A stretch of DNA of 64,000 bases from Typha latifolia (Eukaryota; Streptophyta; Magnoliopsida; Poales; Typhaceae), in NCBI GenBank assembly GCA_019914945.1, contig CM034100.1, positions 10,861,096-10,925,095 of the forward strand. Reading direction: 5' to 3'. This document shows, piece by piece, positions 50,100-60,560 of this stretch. Positions within the stretch are counted from its first letter, which is position 1. The number at the start of each line of letters is the position of its first letter. The position numbers and the translations under genes were made by a program. The notes under the pieces are model-generated. The model saw nothing but the letters and a program-made list of their open reading frames with translations. It ran no database searches and had not been told where the DNA came from.

Positions 50100-51280
50100 A
50101 AACTATTGTTTTTTTGCAGCGGTTGGCATGACAGGCAGGTGAGCATACATGTTGGAACGGCTGGTATATCCTAGCCTAATGGAAGGAGTGAGGGAGATTA
50201 GCTCCCTACATTTGTGAAGGAACTGTTGAAATTGCCGGTCGATCATTATACTATATTTATTAATTGCGAGGACAGCAAAGTGGCAGTAAGAAAACAATCC
50301 ACTACATTGCATCCTCGCGAGTCTTGGGTAGTAGTTTGATGGCTTCCAAAATGGCTCCAAGTGCGCCAAAAAGTGCATTGGCGCAGCTGGATAGGAGAAT
50401 GGTCTATCAAATCTAACTCTATGATTGTAACCAAAAACATATAGGACCAGCCCGCCTTTGAGTCCTCCATCCCATGCAGTGTTTGTCCAATAGACGATAG
50501 CATTGTCGTCCAGACTAGAGCTCATAATGACTTGACAAACATTGGGTTGCTGCTGGGGATCCTCAATATGCAAATCCTCTACTTGTACACTAATTGTGGC
50601 CTTGGCTCACCATTATTGGCCTTGATTCCATTAAAGGCATGCTTGCAGCGGGCTTTCCAGACTTCCCAAAGTACTGAGAAGCAAAGCACCAACTCGGACT
50701 TGGAGAAACAACAACTAAGCTTGAGAAACCAGGCATCAAATTTGCTTGGAAGCTGCTTCGTCCTGAAGCCAAACTGGTAGCTAAACTAGATGGCCCGAGC
50801 AAAGTTGCACTCTAGAAATAGGCTTCACTTGATAGTGGATTTGGCTTGCAAGCACAAAGGGTACAGGTATCATCCAAACCGGTTAGCCTTCACTTGATAG
50901 TAGATTTGATGGGGAGAGCTCCAGCGAAACACTTCTAGAGAAAGATCTTGATCCTAAGAGCAGTGAAGGGATTCTTCCATATAGCCTTCCAAATTTTGAC
51001 GAAGCTTCACCTCGAGGAGCTATACTCCCAGAGGCTACTCGAGGCAAACTTTTATGCCAATTTGGAGGTGAAGGTGTCAATTCTTACTGGCATCCAGACA
51101 AGGGTGTCAAGACGGTAGTGGGAGTCTGAGCTTAAGAACATGTTTGAGATATGAGTTGCAGTAGTAGGAGGAAATATGAATCTCACTAAGGGTACGTTCT
51201 AGTAGTTGTTTTGACGTAAATCTTTCACTCAAGAGATCCCAGGTGGAAGGCTGATCGACTCCCTTAGGATAGGTGGCAAC
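50100..51280 (-). pseudogene. LINE zf-RVT and RNase H-like domains
   Basis: After the C insertion the minus strand reads WKAIWKNPFTALRIKIFL*K, LTGLDDTCTLC and LFLECNFARAIW, a zf-RVT zinc-binding domain that follows LINE RT in plants. Next comes VWKARCKHAFNG, then an RNase H-like (RVT_3) start, IVYWTNTAWDGGLKGGLVLY, running to 50103 with CRELISLTPSIRLGYTSR near the end. Stops and at least two frameshifts are present. Confidence 0.8.
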
Positions 51281-52195
51281 TAATACGATTCGGACTTCAC
51301 CGACGTCGTCTCGAGCATGGATTCACTTTAGGAGTGTTTTTATTTCATGTTTTAGTGTTTAATTTCCATTAAAATAAGTTTTCTGTAAGTCACGTTCGAA
51401 CGCGGGTGGAGTGAGTTCGAACGCGGTTTGTGAACGGGGTTGTGAACGTGGAGAAGAGAATGTACTGTGCGTTCGAACGCCTGCATCGAGTTCGCAAATA
51501 CCGACAGGCGCGTTCGATCACACGTTCGAACGCCTGCATCGCGTTCGCAAATCCAGAAGAGCTAATTCGGTGCGTTCGAACGCGGTCGGGCGAGTTCGAA
51601 CGCGGTCAGCAAAAATTGTGTTTTAGGGTTAATGTGAGTTGTTGGTTAGCCTATAAAACGATGTGTAGGGCAACCAAAATGGGTATTGATTATTGAGATT
51701 GAGTTTTGCCTTGCCTCCTTCGTCTTCTTCGCTCCCGTTCTCTCAATCCCCGGCGACGCCGCTTCTAACCTCCCTTGTCCGGCTAATCACCCTAGTCCCT
51801 TAGGGGTGGCCCTCTTCTCCCCCTTCGTCCAATCTATCCAACACTTGCCCTAATCCTTCCATCAACCACAACCGTTCCACCATCACTTTTCACCGGTGCC
51901 ACCACATTAACGTCGGTCCACCACCATCCACCATTACCTAGGATATCGTGCCTCCATCCACGAATCCAAAACAAAGCATCCTGATGTTTGTCCACTAAAC
52001 GAACGATACCTTGAGATCCCCAACTCCGATTCGCCTGTAACTAGATTTGTTGGAAAGCTCTTTTACGAGGCTACAACATATCGAAATATCACGTCGATCC
52101 GACGACTGCATATTTCGGGATCTAATTTCAAAGTTCCGTGCCTGATCGTAACAAGCTGGTATCAGAGCCTTAGCCCCAAAGAGAAGATCGTATCA
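51281..52195 (+). repeat. 5' LTR of plus-strand C, 915 bp
   Basis: Starts TAATAC (3' copy TGATAC) and ends GTATCA. It is nearly identical to the 3' LTR outside the palindrome array, where small insertions and deletions occur. The last 45 bp contain an extra primer-binding-site copy. Confidence 0.93.
51393..51658 (+). promoter_or_regulatory. GCGTTCGAACGC palindrome array and TATA box, 5' LTR of C
   Basis: About six GTTCGAACGC boxes in 215 bp (perfect 12-mers at 51469-51480 and 51572-51583), with GCGTTCGCAAAT spacers, then TATAAAA at 51652-51658. The array is placed as an upstream enhancer of the LTR promoter would be. It is CpG-rich and so a likely methylation target. Confidence 0.65.
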
Positions 52196-52198
52196 ATC

Positions 52199-52211
52199 TG
52201 GTATCAGAGCC
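52199..52211 (+). other. Primer-binding site, initiator-Met tRNA type
   Basis: TGGTATCAGAGCC, 3 bp after the LTR end. The same 13-mer occurs at 52157-52169 inside the LTR and at 56480-56492 in the 3' LTR. Confidence 0.9.
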
Positions 52212-52236
52212 ACCATTCCTCGGACAAGCGCTTCCA

Positions 52237-55200
52237 ATGACGACAACCAGATCCATGGCTGCACGGCGAGATGATGAAGAAGAGATTCTCCCAATAGAGG
52301 AGGGAGAAACGATTGCAAGGACTTCCACCCATGGAACCGCCCGATCTAATCAGAATACGGAAGAACCTAGCGTTCAAGCCATGTTGGGGTCTATTTCAGA
52401 GCAATTGGCCATCAACAACCAGATGATGATGGAGATGATGCGGGAACTACGGGCGAACGGGAAAGCACCATCGACCCCAAGACGCGAGTCCACCCCCTTG
52501 AACCCACCGCCACCGGTTCAGCCTTTGCAACCACAAGAGCCGTTGCTACCACCACCCTATGGGCAGAGACAAGCAAGGATGGTTACACCAGGTCCAGTTG
52601 CAGGTGAACCCATCCGACGGGTGAACCACTATGGAGACCGCCTTGGAGATCAAGATCCGTTGGCGGGTCAATACGATCCGGAACCACAACAAGTTAATCA
52701 AAACCAAAGGAGGGATCATCAACCCTTCTTGATGCATCCTCCCCCGGTTAGACAAGGACATGATCCGGAATGAGACAATGGCATCCGTGGACAAGTCGTG
52801 CGTCTCGAATTCCCCAAGTTCAAAGGTGGCGACCCGATTGATTGGTTGTATAGGGTCTCGAATTCCTTTGCATACCAAGGAACGGCAGAAGAGTTCAAGG
52901 TGACGCTTGCGAGCTTCCACCTTAAGGATGCGGCGCTTCATTGGTTTCGAGCAGCCAATGCCACTGAGGCTATCGAAACTTGGGCTGAATTTTGCGCCGA
53001 TATCACACGGCAATTTGGAGCATCGGGATATGAAGACTTTGATGCTCTCCTCTCAAAGACGGTGCAAAAGACCACGGTTGGGTCATACCAAGAAGAATTT
53101 GAGAAGATTAGTACCTGATGTCATCCACCATGGACGGATCAGCAACTTCGCAGCACCTTCATCTCCGGATTGCAAGGTGACATACAAGCCGATGTGAGGG
53201 CTTTAAGGCCTAGAACTTTAAAGGAGGCCTTCGAAGATGCGGTGCTTATGGAAGACAAACATAGGGCCATGAATATACACTTGAAACAGAGTTGGATGAG
53301 CCAAGGAAGCCGCAATCAAGCTCAACCAAACATAGCGGCGGGAAATACTATTGGAGTACCAAGGGTTGCTGCTACAGTGGTACCTCCTCGAGCACCCTTG
53401 AAGCCATCCCAAGATGTGAAGTATGCACCTAGAGGTCCGGGACGAGCACTCACACCAGCCCAAGTAGAAGAAAGAAGAGCCAAGGGCCTAAGCTTCCGTT
53501 GTGATGAAAAGTTTGTACCCGGGCATCGCTGCGCTAAACCGATGGGATCGGTGATGCTAATCGATGGATTGGAGGAAGCGGAGGACGAGTTTGCAGCTGA
53601 AGGTGGAGGTGTGGCTGGACATCAAGGAGAAGAAACTGAGGAGCAACCCGTGGAGGATATGATAGCTGAAATCTCCCTCCACGCCTATTCGGGGACAGCT
53701 GCGCCAAAAACCTTGCGGGTAAACGGGGTAGTCAAGAAAACCACAATGAGAATCTTGATTGACACCGGATCCACCCACAACTTCATTGACAAGAGGCTCC
53801 TTAGGAAGATTAGGCTCGAGTCGGAACCCACGGAAGGGTTCGATGTGACGATCGGAGATGGCACCGCATTGCGAGCGGATTCTATTTGTGGAGGTGTGGA
53901 ATTGAAGGTGCAAGGCCAAACTTTCACATTGGATCTTTATCCGTTGGCCTTGCAAGGTGCCGATATTGTTTTGGGGACCCAATGGCTTCGAAGCTTGGGG
54001 CCCGTGACATTTGATTTTACAAGCCTCACATTGACATTTTGGAGAAAAGACAAGAGAGTGCTGCTAGATGGAAGCCAACCGCTACTTGAACTTCCAAATG
54101 AAGGGGTCGCAAGGGAGCTCGCTTCTTTCTCGGCGCCCACCGTTCCTTTCTTCTCAGATCTGCGGAAAGCTAGTGCAGAGGATAGTGAGCTGGTCCAACT
54201 CATGGAGGAGTTGAGAGAGAACCCCTCAACCCACCCCGAGCACGAGGAGCGCGATGGGTTAGTACTAGAGTGCGGGCGAATCAAGGTACCCCGGAACGAA
54301 GAGCTACGGAGACTATTGATGGCACACTTCCATGATACTCCTATAGCAGGGCATGAAGGGGTATTACGTACCTACAAGCGGCTGGCCCAGAACTGTACAT
54401 GGACAACGATGAAGACGGACGTGAAGAAGTATGTGCGTGAATGTCAAATCTGCCAACGAGTCAAATCGGAGGCACTCAAGCCTAGCGGGCTGCTACAACC
54501 ACTACCTATACCATAGCGTATTTGGGAGGATATCTCCATGGACTTTATCGAGGGGCTGCCGGAGGTTCGGGGACAATCGGTGGTGTTGGTTGTGGTGGAT
54601 AGACTGAGCAAATATGCTCATTTCATAATATTGTCTCACCCGTTTTCAGCAAAAAGGGTTGCTGAAATTTTTGTTCGGGAAGTGGCACGCTTGCATGGGA
54701 TGCCTAGGACGATCGTGTCAGATCGAGATCGCATCTTCATCAGTGAATTTTGGTCCGAGTTCTTCAGATTGCAAGGGACTCAAATCAACCTGAGTTCAGC
54801 TTATCACCCCGAGACAGATGGCCAAACCGAGGTGGTGAATCGTGGACTGGAGCAATACTTGCGATGCTTTGTGGCGGAACGACCAAGGAATTGGGTCAAA
54901 TTCCTTCCATGGGTTGAGTGGTCATACAATATGGCTCATCACTCTAGCATCGGCATGGCCCCCTTTGAGGCGGTTTATGGGCGCACTCCCCCTGTCTTGC
55001 GTGCCTATGATAGACTCGCGGCGGCGGATAGGACCGAGCTTGACTTGGAGCTTGCTGATCGAGATGAAACATTGAGACTGCTCAAGACTCACCTAGCCAC
55101 AGCCCAAAACCGCATGAAGCAAACTCATGACAAAGGCCGACGTGAGCGAGAATTTGAGGTGGATCAATTGGTGTTCGTTCGAGCTCAACCGTATCAGCAA

Positions 55201-55572
55201 TCCACATTGAGACCAATTTTGAACCAAAAGTTGGGTTACAAGTACTACGGTCCGTACTGAGTGCTACAACGAATCGGTCCAGTAGCTTACCGGTTGGACC
55301 TACCTGAAGGAACCAGGATACATCCGGTCTTCCATGTATCAGCATTGAAGGCCCAGATCGGGCCTAACCAGGTGGTGGGTTCGGCCTTACCCGAACTAAT
55401 GAAGGAGGATGGCCCCACTGAACCGGTCTGAGTATTAGACCGTAGGAGAAGACGCCATGGGACCAGATTAGAGACGGAAGTGCTAATTGAGTGGCTGGGC
55501 AAATCTACTAACGAGTCTACCTGGGAGCTAGAGTCAGATATCATGGATCGCTTTCCAAACTTCAAACCTTGA
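52237..55572 (+). pseudogene. C-family gag-protease-integrase-chromodomain frame, RT/RNase H deleted
   Basis: One frame of 1,112 codons from ATG 52237 with no frameshift. gag: acidic N-terminus, MMMEMMRELR, Pro-rich segment, LEFPKFKGGDPIDWLYRVSN and LKEAFEDAVLMEDKH. Knuckle: FRCDEKFVPGHRCAK (53512-53540). Protease: ILIDTGSTHNFIDKRLLRKI (53752-53811). After TLTFWRKDKRVLLDG and LELPN it passes directly to SFSAPTVPFFSDLRKA, a segment that follows RNase H in the minus-strand copy, then the integrase HHCC (HFHDT..GHEG, CQICQRVK), MDFIEG, IVSDRDRIF and TDGQTEVVNR, and the chromodomain VLIEWLGKSTNESTWELE. Premature stops: 52771, 53116, 54514, 55258, 55429 (TGA or TAG). Confidence 0.92.
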
Positions 55573-55599
55573 GGACAAGGTTGCGGAAGCGTGGTGGAT
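55573..55599 (+). other. Polypurine tract region of C
   Basis: Purine-rich GGACAAGG and GCGGAAGCGTGGTGGAT immediately before the 3' LTR. The same string precedes the minus-strand C 3' LTR (58256-58285, complement). Confidence 0.7.
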
Positions 55600-56519
55600 T
55601 GATACGATTCGGACTTCACCGACGTCATCTCGAGCATGGATTCACTTTAGGAGTGTTTTTATTTCATGTTTTAGTGTTTAATTTCCATTAAAATAAGTTT
55701 TCTGTAAGTCGCGTTCGAACGCGGGTGGAGTGAGTTCGAACGCGGTTTGTGAACGGGGTTGTGAACGTGGAGAAGAGAATGTACTGTGCGTTCGAACGCG
55801 GTGCGTTCGAACGCACTGTGAACGCCTGCATCGCGTTCGCAAATACCGACAGGCGCGTTCGATCACGCGTTCGAATGCCTACATCGCGTTCGCAAATCCA
55901 GAAGAGCTAATTCGGTACGTTCGAACGTGGTCGGCGAAAATTGTGTTTTAGGGTTAATGTGAGTTGTTGGTTAGCCTATAAAAGGATGTGTAGGGCAACC
56001 AAAATGGGTATTGATTATTGAGATTGAGTTTTGCCTTGCCTCCTTCGTCTTCTTCGCTCCCGTTCTCTCAATCCCCGGCGACGCCGCTTCTAACCTCCCT
56101 CGTCCGGCTAATCACCCTAGTCCCTTAGGGGTGGCCCTCTTCTCCCCCTTCGTCCAATCTATCCAACACTTGCCCTAATCCTTCCATCAACCACAACCGT
56201 TCCACCATCACTTTTCACCGGTGCCACCACATTAACGCCGGTCCACCACCATCCACCATTACCTAGGATCTCGTGCCCCATCCACGAATCTAAAACAGAG
56301 CATCCTGACGTTCGTCCACTAAACGAACGATATCTCGAGATCCCCAACTCCGATTCGCCTGTAACTAGATTTGTTGGAAAGCTCTTTTACGAGGCTACAA
56401 CATATAGAAATCTCACGTCGATCCGACGACAGCATATTTCGGAATCTAATTTCAAAGTTCCGTGCCTGATCGTAACAAGCTGGTATCAGAGCCTTAGCCC
56501 CAAAGAGAAGATCGTATCA
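55600..56519 (+). repeat. 3' LTR of plus-strand C, 920 bp
   Basis: TGATAC...GTATCA ends, followed by GCAAC. It carries the palindrome array (perfect copies at 55711-55722, 55788-55799 and 55803-55814) and TATAAAA at 55977-55983. Confidence 0.93.
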
Positions 56520-56524
56520 GCAAC

Positions 56525-57350
56525 TAGAGATCATTCTTGATTTCTGATATATGTAGATGCCCCATTACTGATAACTATCTTGCAATTATCGAACAAGGAG
56601 TCCTTCAGTTTTAGAATAGCTCCCCCATGCCCTAGTGGCTCTTGGTTTAGTTTTGGATCACCAGAAGGTCCCATGAGGAAACTATTTTGCCTTTAGCACC
56701 ATAGTCCAATTGGAACTAGGGTTGCATACCAAACTCCACATAAGCTTAAGAATAAGTGCTTCATTTACAAACTTAGTACTTGATTCCAAGGCTGCCTTGG
56801 AGAAGCGGTTTGAAAAGGCTTCCAATTGCATAGTTGCATTTGCCCTACCCCATCCTTGGCTCCCCACCAAAAGTTGCTCGTGATCGAGGCCACGTTTGTT
56901 GATCACTTAGGCTACGAGGAGAGACGTCTCCATGAAGTAGACTAGGATTGAGCTTAAGGCACATTTGATTCAAATCTTGCGAGGGAAGCTTTCCTTTCTA
57001 AAGAGAGCATTTTTTTGTAGTTTTTTTAATGAGGAACTGGAGCTCCTGCTTGCTTCTCCCAAACATGAGGAGAGGGTTGCCAAGGTGTAGGTCCCCTTTG
57101 TCAAGGTTTTTGGAGTGGAGGATGGTTTTGACCGCCGAGATGTTATCCAAGTCTACAAGTTTGCTGAAGTGTATGGCATATTTGCTTAGGTTGATCTCCT
57201 AACCCAAGATCTTGCTAAAAGCCATAATGACAATGTTGATATTATTAGCTTCTTTTGCTAATGCTGCTTCAAAAATGAGGAGATCATCCGCGAATATTAG
57301 GTGGGTGAAAGTTGGCTCTAGTGAGCTAACCTGATGCCTTGCAGATTTTC
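56525..57350 (-). pseudogene. LINE reverse transcriptase, catalytic end and C-terminus
   Basis: Minus strand begins next to the C LTR with LEPTFTHLIFADDLLIFEAA (57235-57310), the FADD catalytic motif of non-LTR RT. It continues through VNLSKYAIHFSK to NEALILKLMWSLVCNPSSNW, VLKAK*FPHGTFW and RAWGSYSKTE. Stops and frameshifts are frequent. Confidence 0.82.
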
Positions 57351-58255
57351 TAGTACGATCTTCCCTTTTTGGGCCAAGGCTCGATCTATTCCGATTTTCA
57401 GATTTGGACAGGATCTGATACGAAACTTTAAAAATTAATCCAAAATGATGCCATCGTCGGATGGATGTGAGATTTTGATATGTCATAGCTCTAGAAAAGA
57501 TATTTCTAACAAATCAATTTTAGGCGAATCGGATGTAGGGATATCGAGATATCGTCCAATTAGTGGATGAACATTAGGGGTCTGTCTTAGGATCCGTGGA
57601 TGGAGGCACGAGATCCTATTCCCTAGTTGATTGTGGATGGTGGTGGACCGGCGTTAATGGGGTGGCACTGGAGAATAAGTAATGGTGGAAGGGTTATGGG
57701 TGATGGAATGGTAAGGGCAAGTGTTGGATAGATTGGAAGATGGGGGAGGAGTGGGCCGCCCCTAAGAGACTAGGGTGATTGGCCGATCGAGGGAAGCTAG
57801 AAGCGGTGTCGCCGGGAATCAGGGGACCGGGAGCGAAGAAGACGAAGGAGATAAGGCAAAAACTCAATTCATCAATAATGACTCCATGGTTGCCATCCAT
57901 ACCTTTAGAGGCTAACCAAACAATTCAAAATAACCCTAAATAATACATTTTAATCGACCGCGTTCGAACACGCCCGATCGCGTTTGAATGCACATATTTC
58001 TCACTTCTCTGGATTTGCAAACGTGATGTAGGCGTTCGCAGCGCGTTCAAACGCACAATTCGCAATCTCTGGATGTGCGAACCTAATATAGGCATTCACA
58101 AGCGCGTTCGAACGCACTCCACCCGCGTTCGAACGCGACATACAGAAAACATATTATTATTATTATTGTAGAATTAAACACTAAAACAAGAAACAAAGAC
58201 ACTCCTAAAATGTACCCATGCTCGAGACGACATCGGTGAAGTCCGAATTGTATGA
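57351..58255 (-). repeat. 3' LTR of minus-strand C, 905 bp
   Basis: Minus-strand start TCATACAATTCGG (decayed TGATACGATTCGG) at 58255 and end near TAGTACGATC at 57351. TTCGAACGC boxes lie at about 57957-58135. The TATA position reads CTCTAAAGG. More diverged than the plus-strand C LTRs. Confidence 0.82.
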
Positions 58256-59640
58256 ATCCACCATGCTTCCGCAACCTTGTCCTCAAGGTTTAAAATTAGA
58301 GAACCGATCTTTGAATTCTGACTCAAGCTCCTCCATGATTTGATTCTCAGCATTGGTTCCCCACATATCTAAAAATGGAGGAAAGGTTGGTGCTGAAAAA
58401 GATGCGAGCTCACTTGTGTCTGATTGGCACGAAAGGGCATCGACCGCTTGGTTCTCAATCCCCTTTTTTATATACTAGTCCGTAGTCATACCCAAGGAGT
58501 TTCGTGACCTACTGTTGATGTGCTAGGGTGTGCACACGTTGCTCCATGAAGTATAGTAAGCTACGCTGGTCCGTGCGGATACTAAACCGTTGGCCAATCA
58601 AGTAGGGTCACCATTTGGTGACGGCATGTAGAATTGCTAGCATTTCGTGCTCGTAGGTGGATAGCTGTCGTGACCGGTTTGACAATGCCTTGCTCATATA
58701 TGCCACGGGCCCTCTTGCATCAATACGGCTCCAATACCCTCATCCGAAGCGTCGCATTCCACCACAAAGGGCTTACTAAAATCCGGTAGTGCTAGAACTA
58801 GTGCAATAGATATGGCTATATTCAATGCTTTGAAGCCTCCATCACCTTGCCCGTCCATTGAAACCCATCTTTTCTGAGTAAGGAGGTTAGCGGGGCAGCA
58901 ATCTTGTCATAGTTGGCAACGAATCATCAATAGTACCCAGTCAACTCAAGGAATCCCCTCAATTCCCGCTGATTAGTGGGAATTGGCCAGTCCATCATAT
59001 TCTTGATCTTGCTTGGATCGTCTTCCACTCCTCTCGTTGAGATTATATGTCCCAAGTATTCCACTCGTGGCTCTCCCGAAAGGCATTTGCTCATCTTAAC
59101 TTTTAATTGTTTTTGTTGCAAGATATTCAACACCTCACGCACATGCCGTAAGTGCTCCTTCCAATTCCTGCTATACACTAGAATATCGTCAAAGAAGATG
59201 AGCACGTACCGACGCAAGAGCAGGCGGAAAAGGTCATTCATCAGTCCTTGGAAGGTAGCCGGTGCATTGGTGAGACCAAACTGCATGACTCGGAATTCAT
59301 AGTGGCCATCGTGAGTTCGGAACACCGTTTTGTGCATATCTTCCAGGTCGATGCGGATTTGATGGTACCCCGCTCTTAAGTCAAGTTTGCTGAAGTAAGC
59401 CGACCCTGTGAGTTCATCCAGCAACTCCTCGATCACCGATATTGGATATCGGTCTTTGACGGTGATCACATTCAAGGCTCGGTAATCGATGCAAAATTGC
59501 CAACTCCCGTCTTTCTTCCGAACCAGCAGCTCCGGCGATAAGTAGGCACTTCTACTCGGTTGAATAATCCCTTGCTCGAGCATTTCCACCACAATTTGTT
59601 GATCTCTTCCTTCTAGACATGTGGGTACCGATAGGGCCGG
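58256..59640 (-). pseudogene. C-family RT and RNase H joined to the 3' polyprotein end
   Basis: RT motifs in order: [72 protein letters not shown] (catalytic Asp pair) and VEYLGHIIST, in an open stretch 59592-58927. RNase H follows with frameshifts, ending in KKGIENQAVDALS. Then ASFSAPTFPPFLDMWG passes directly to LESEFKDRFSNF, the chromodomain end, so the integrase has been deleted. Confidence 0.88.
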
Positions 59641-59993
59641 ACATTTGCTGGTTCAGCCCCTAGAATGATTTGGATGCGATGGTTGTGCTAACGGGTCGGC
59701 GGTAGTCCTTGGGGTTCCTCAAAGAGATCCTTGAATTTCTGCAGCAGCTCTTGCATGTTAGTAGCTATTTCCCTTGGTGGTGGATGTTCTGGTTCAGCAA
59801 CAGCCATTTGCAATAGTAGAGCTCGATCCCCTGCATAAGGAAGCCCCAAAAGTGGTTGCAACGTCGATCATTACCGCGGTTGATTTCCATCCAGTAGCAC
59901 CCTTCGACCATTCCTCCAAAATGTCAATGTGAGGTTTGAAAAATCAGGCCCTAAGCTTTGAAGCCATTAGGTCCTTAAGATAATGCTGGCACC
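59641..59993 (-). other. Protease-RT linker remnant
   Basis: Degraded connection with MDLIEEWSKGATGWKS-like and SLCRGSSSTIANGCC-like pieces from the segment following the protease; no intact domain. Confidence 0.45.
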
Positions 59994-60290
59994 TCACAAG
60001 GCCAACGGATAAATATCCAATGTGAAAGTTTTACCTTGCACTTTCAATTCCACACCTTCACAAATAAAATCCACTCGCAATGTGGTGCCATCTCCAATCA
60101 TCACATCGAACCCTTTCGTGGGTTCTGACTCGAGCTCAATGTTCCTAAGGAGCCTCTTGTCAATGAAGTTGTGGGTAGACCTAGTATCGGTCAAGATTCT
60201 TACTGTGGTTTTCTTGACTACACCGTTCACCCACAAGATCTTTAGCGCGGCTGTCCCTGAATAGGCGTGGAGGGAGATTTTGGCTATCAT
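59994..60290 (-). pseudogene. Second protease copy of minus-strand C
   Basis: ISLHAYSGTAALK, ILTDTRSTHNFIDKRLLRNI and GFDVMIGDGTTLRVDFICEG give a retropepsin; DTR replaces DTG at the active site, which should inactivate it. It lies only about 270 bp beyond the first protease segment and is joined to the RT-containing half. Confidence 0.85.
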
Positions 60291-60560
60291 GTCCTGCTAT
60301 AGGAGTATCATGGAAGTGTGCTATCAATAGTCTTCGTAGCTATTCGTTCCCGAGTACCTTGATCCACTCGCACTCGAGCACTAACCCATCACACTTCTCA
60401 TGCTCGGGATGGCTTGATAGGTTCTCTCTCAGCTCCTCGATGAGCCAGACTAGATCACTATCCTTTGCACTAGGGAAGGTAGGTGCCGAGAAAACGCAAG
60501 CTCCCTTGTGTCCCCTACATTTGGAAGTTCAAACAGCAGTTGACTTCCATCCAACAACAC
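60291..60560 (-). pseudogene. Linker and integrase N-terminal stub
   Basis: Minus strand reads NLSSHPEHEKCDGLVLECEW then LRRLLIAHFHDTPIAGHD, the start of the integrase zinc domain as in the plus-strand copy (54240-54350). It breaks off at 'AGH' and jumps into the second protease. Confidence 0.75.

Larger units (their letters stand above)
51281..56519 (+). mobile_element. Family-C chromovirus lacking RT/RNase H, complete ends (5.24 kb)
   Basis: Two LTRs (51281-52195 and 55600-56519), GCAAC target duplications (51276-51280 and 56520-56524), a perfect primer-binding site and a polypurine tract. The internal region encodes gag, zinc knuckle, protease, integrase and chromodomain in a single frame. 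RT and RNase H are absent. The insertion splits the LINE between its RT C-terminus and zf-RVT. Confidence 0.93.

Noticed and set aside
51393..51605. Heat-shock elements
   Set aside because: The palindrome has TTCGAA with no 2-bp spacer, so it does not fit the nGAAnnTTCn heat-shock consensus.
53557..53982. Antisense ORF of 141 codons, and similar ones at 60483-61061 and 61678-61986
   Set aside because: Shadow frames opposite the gag-protease frame.
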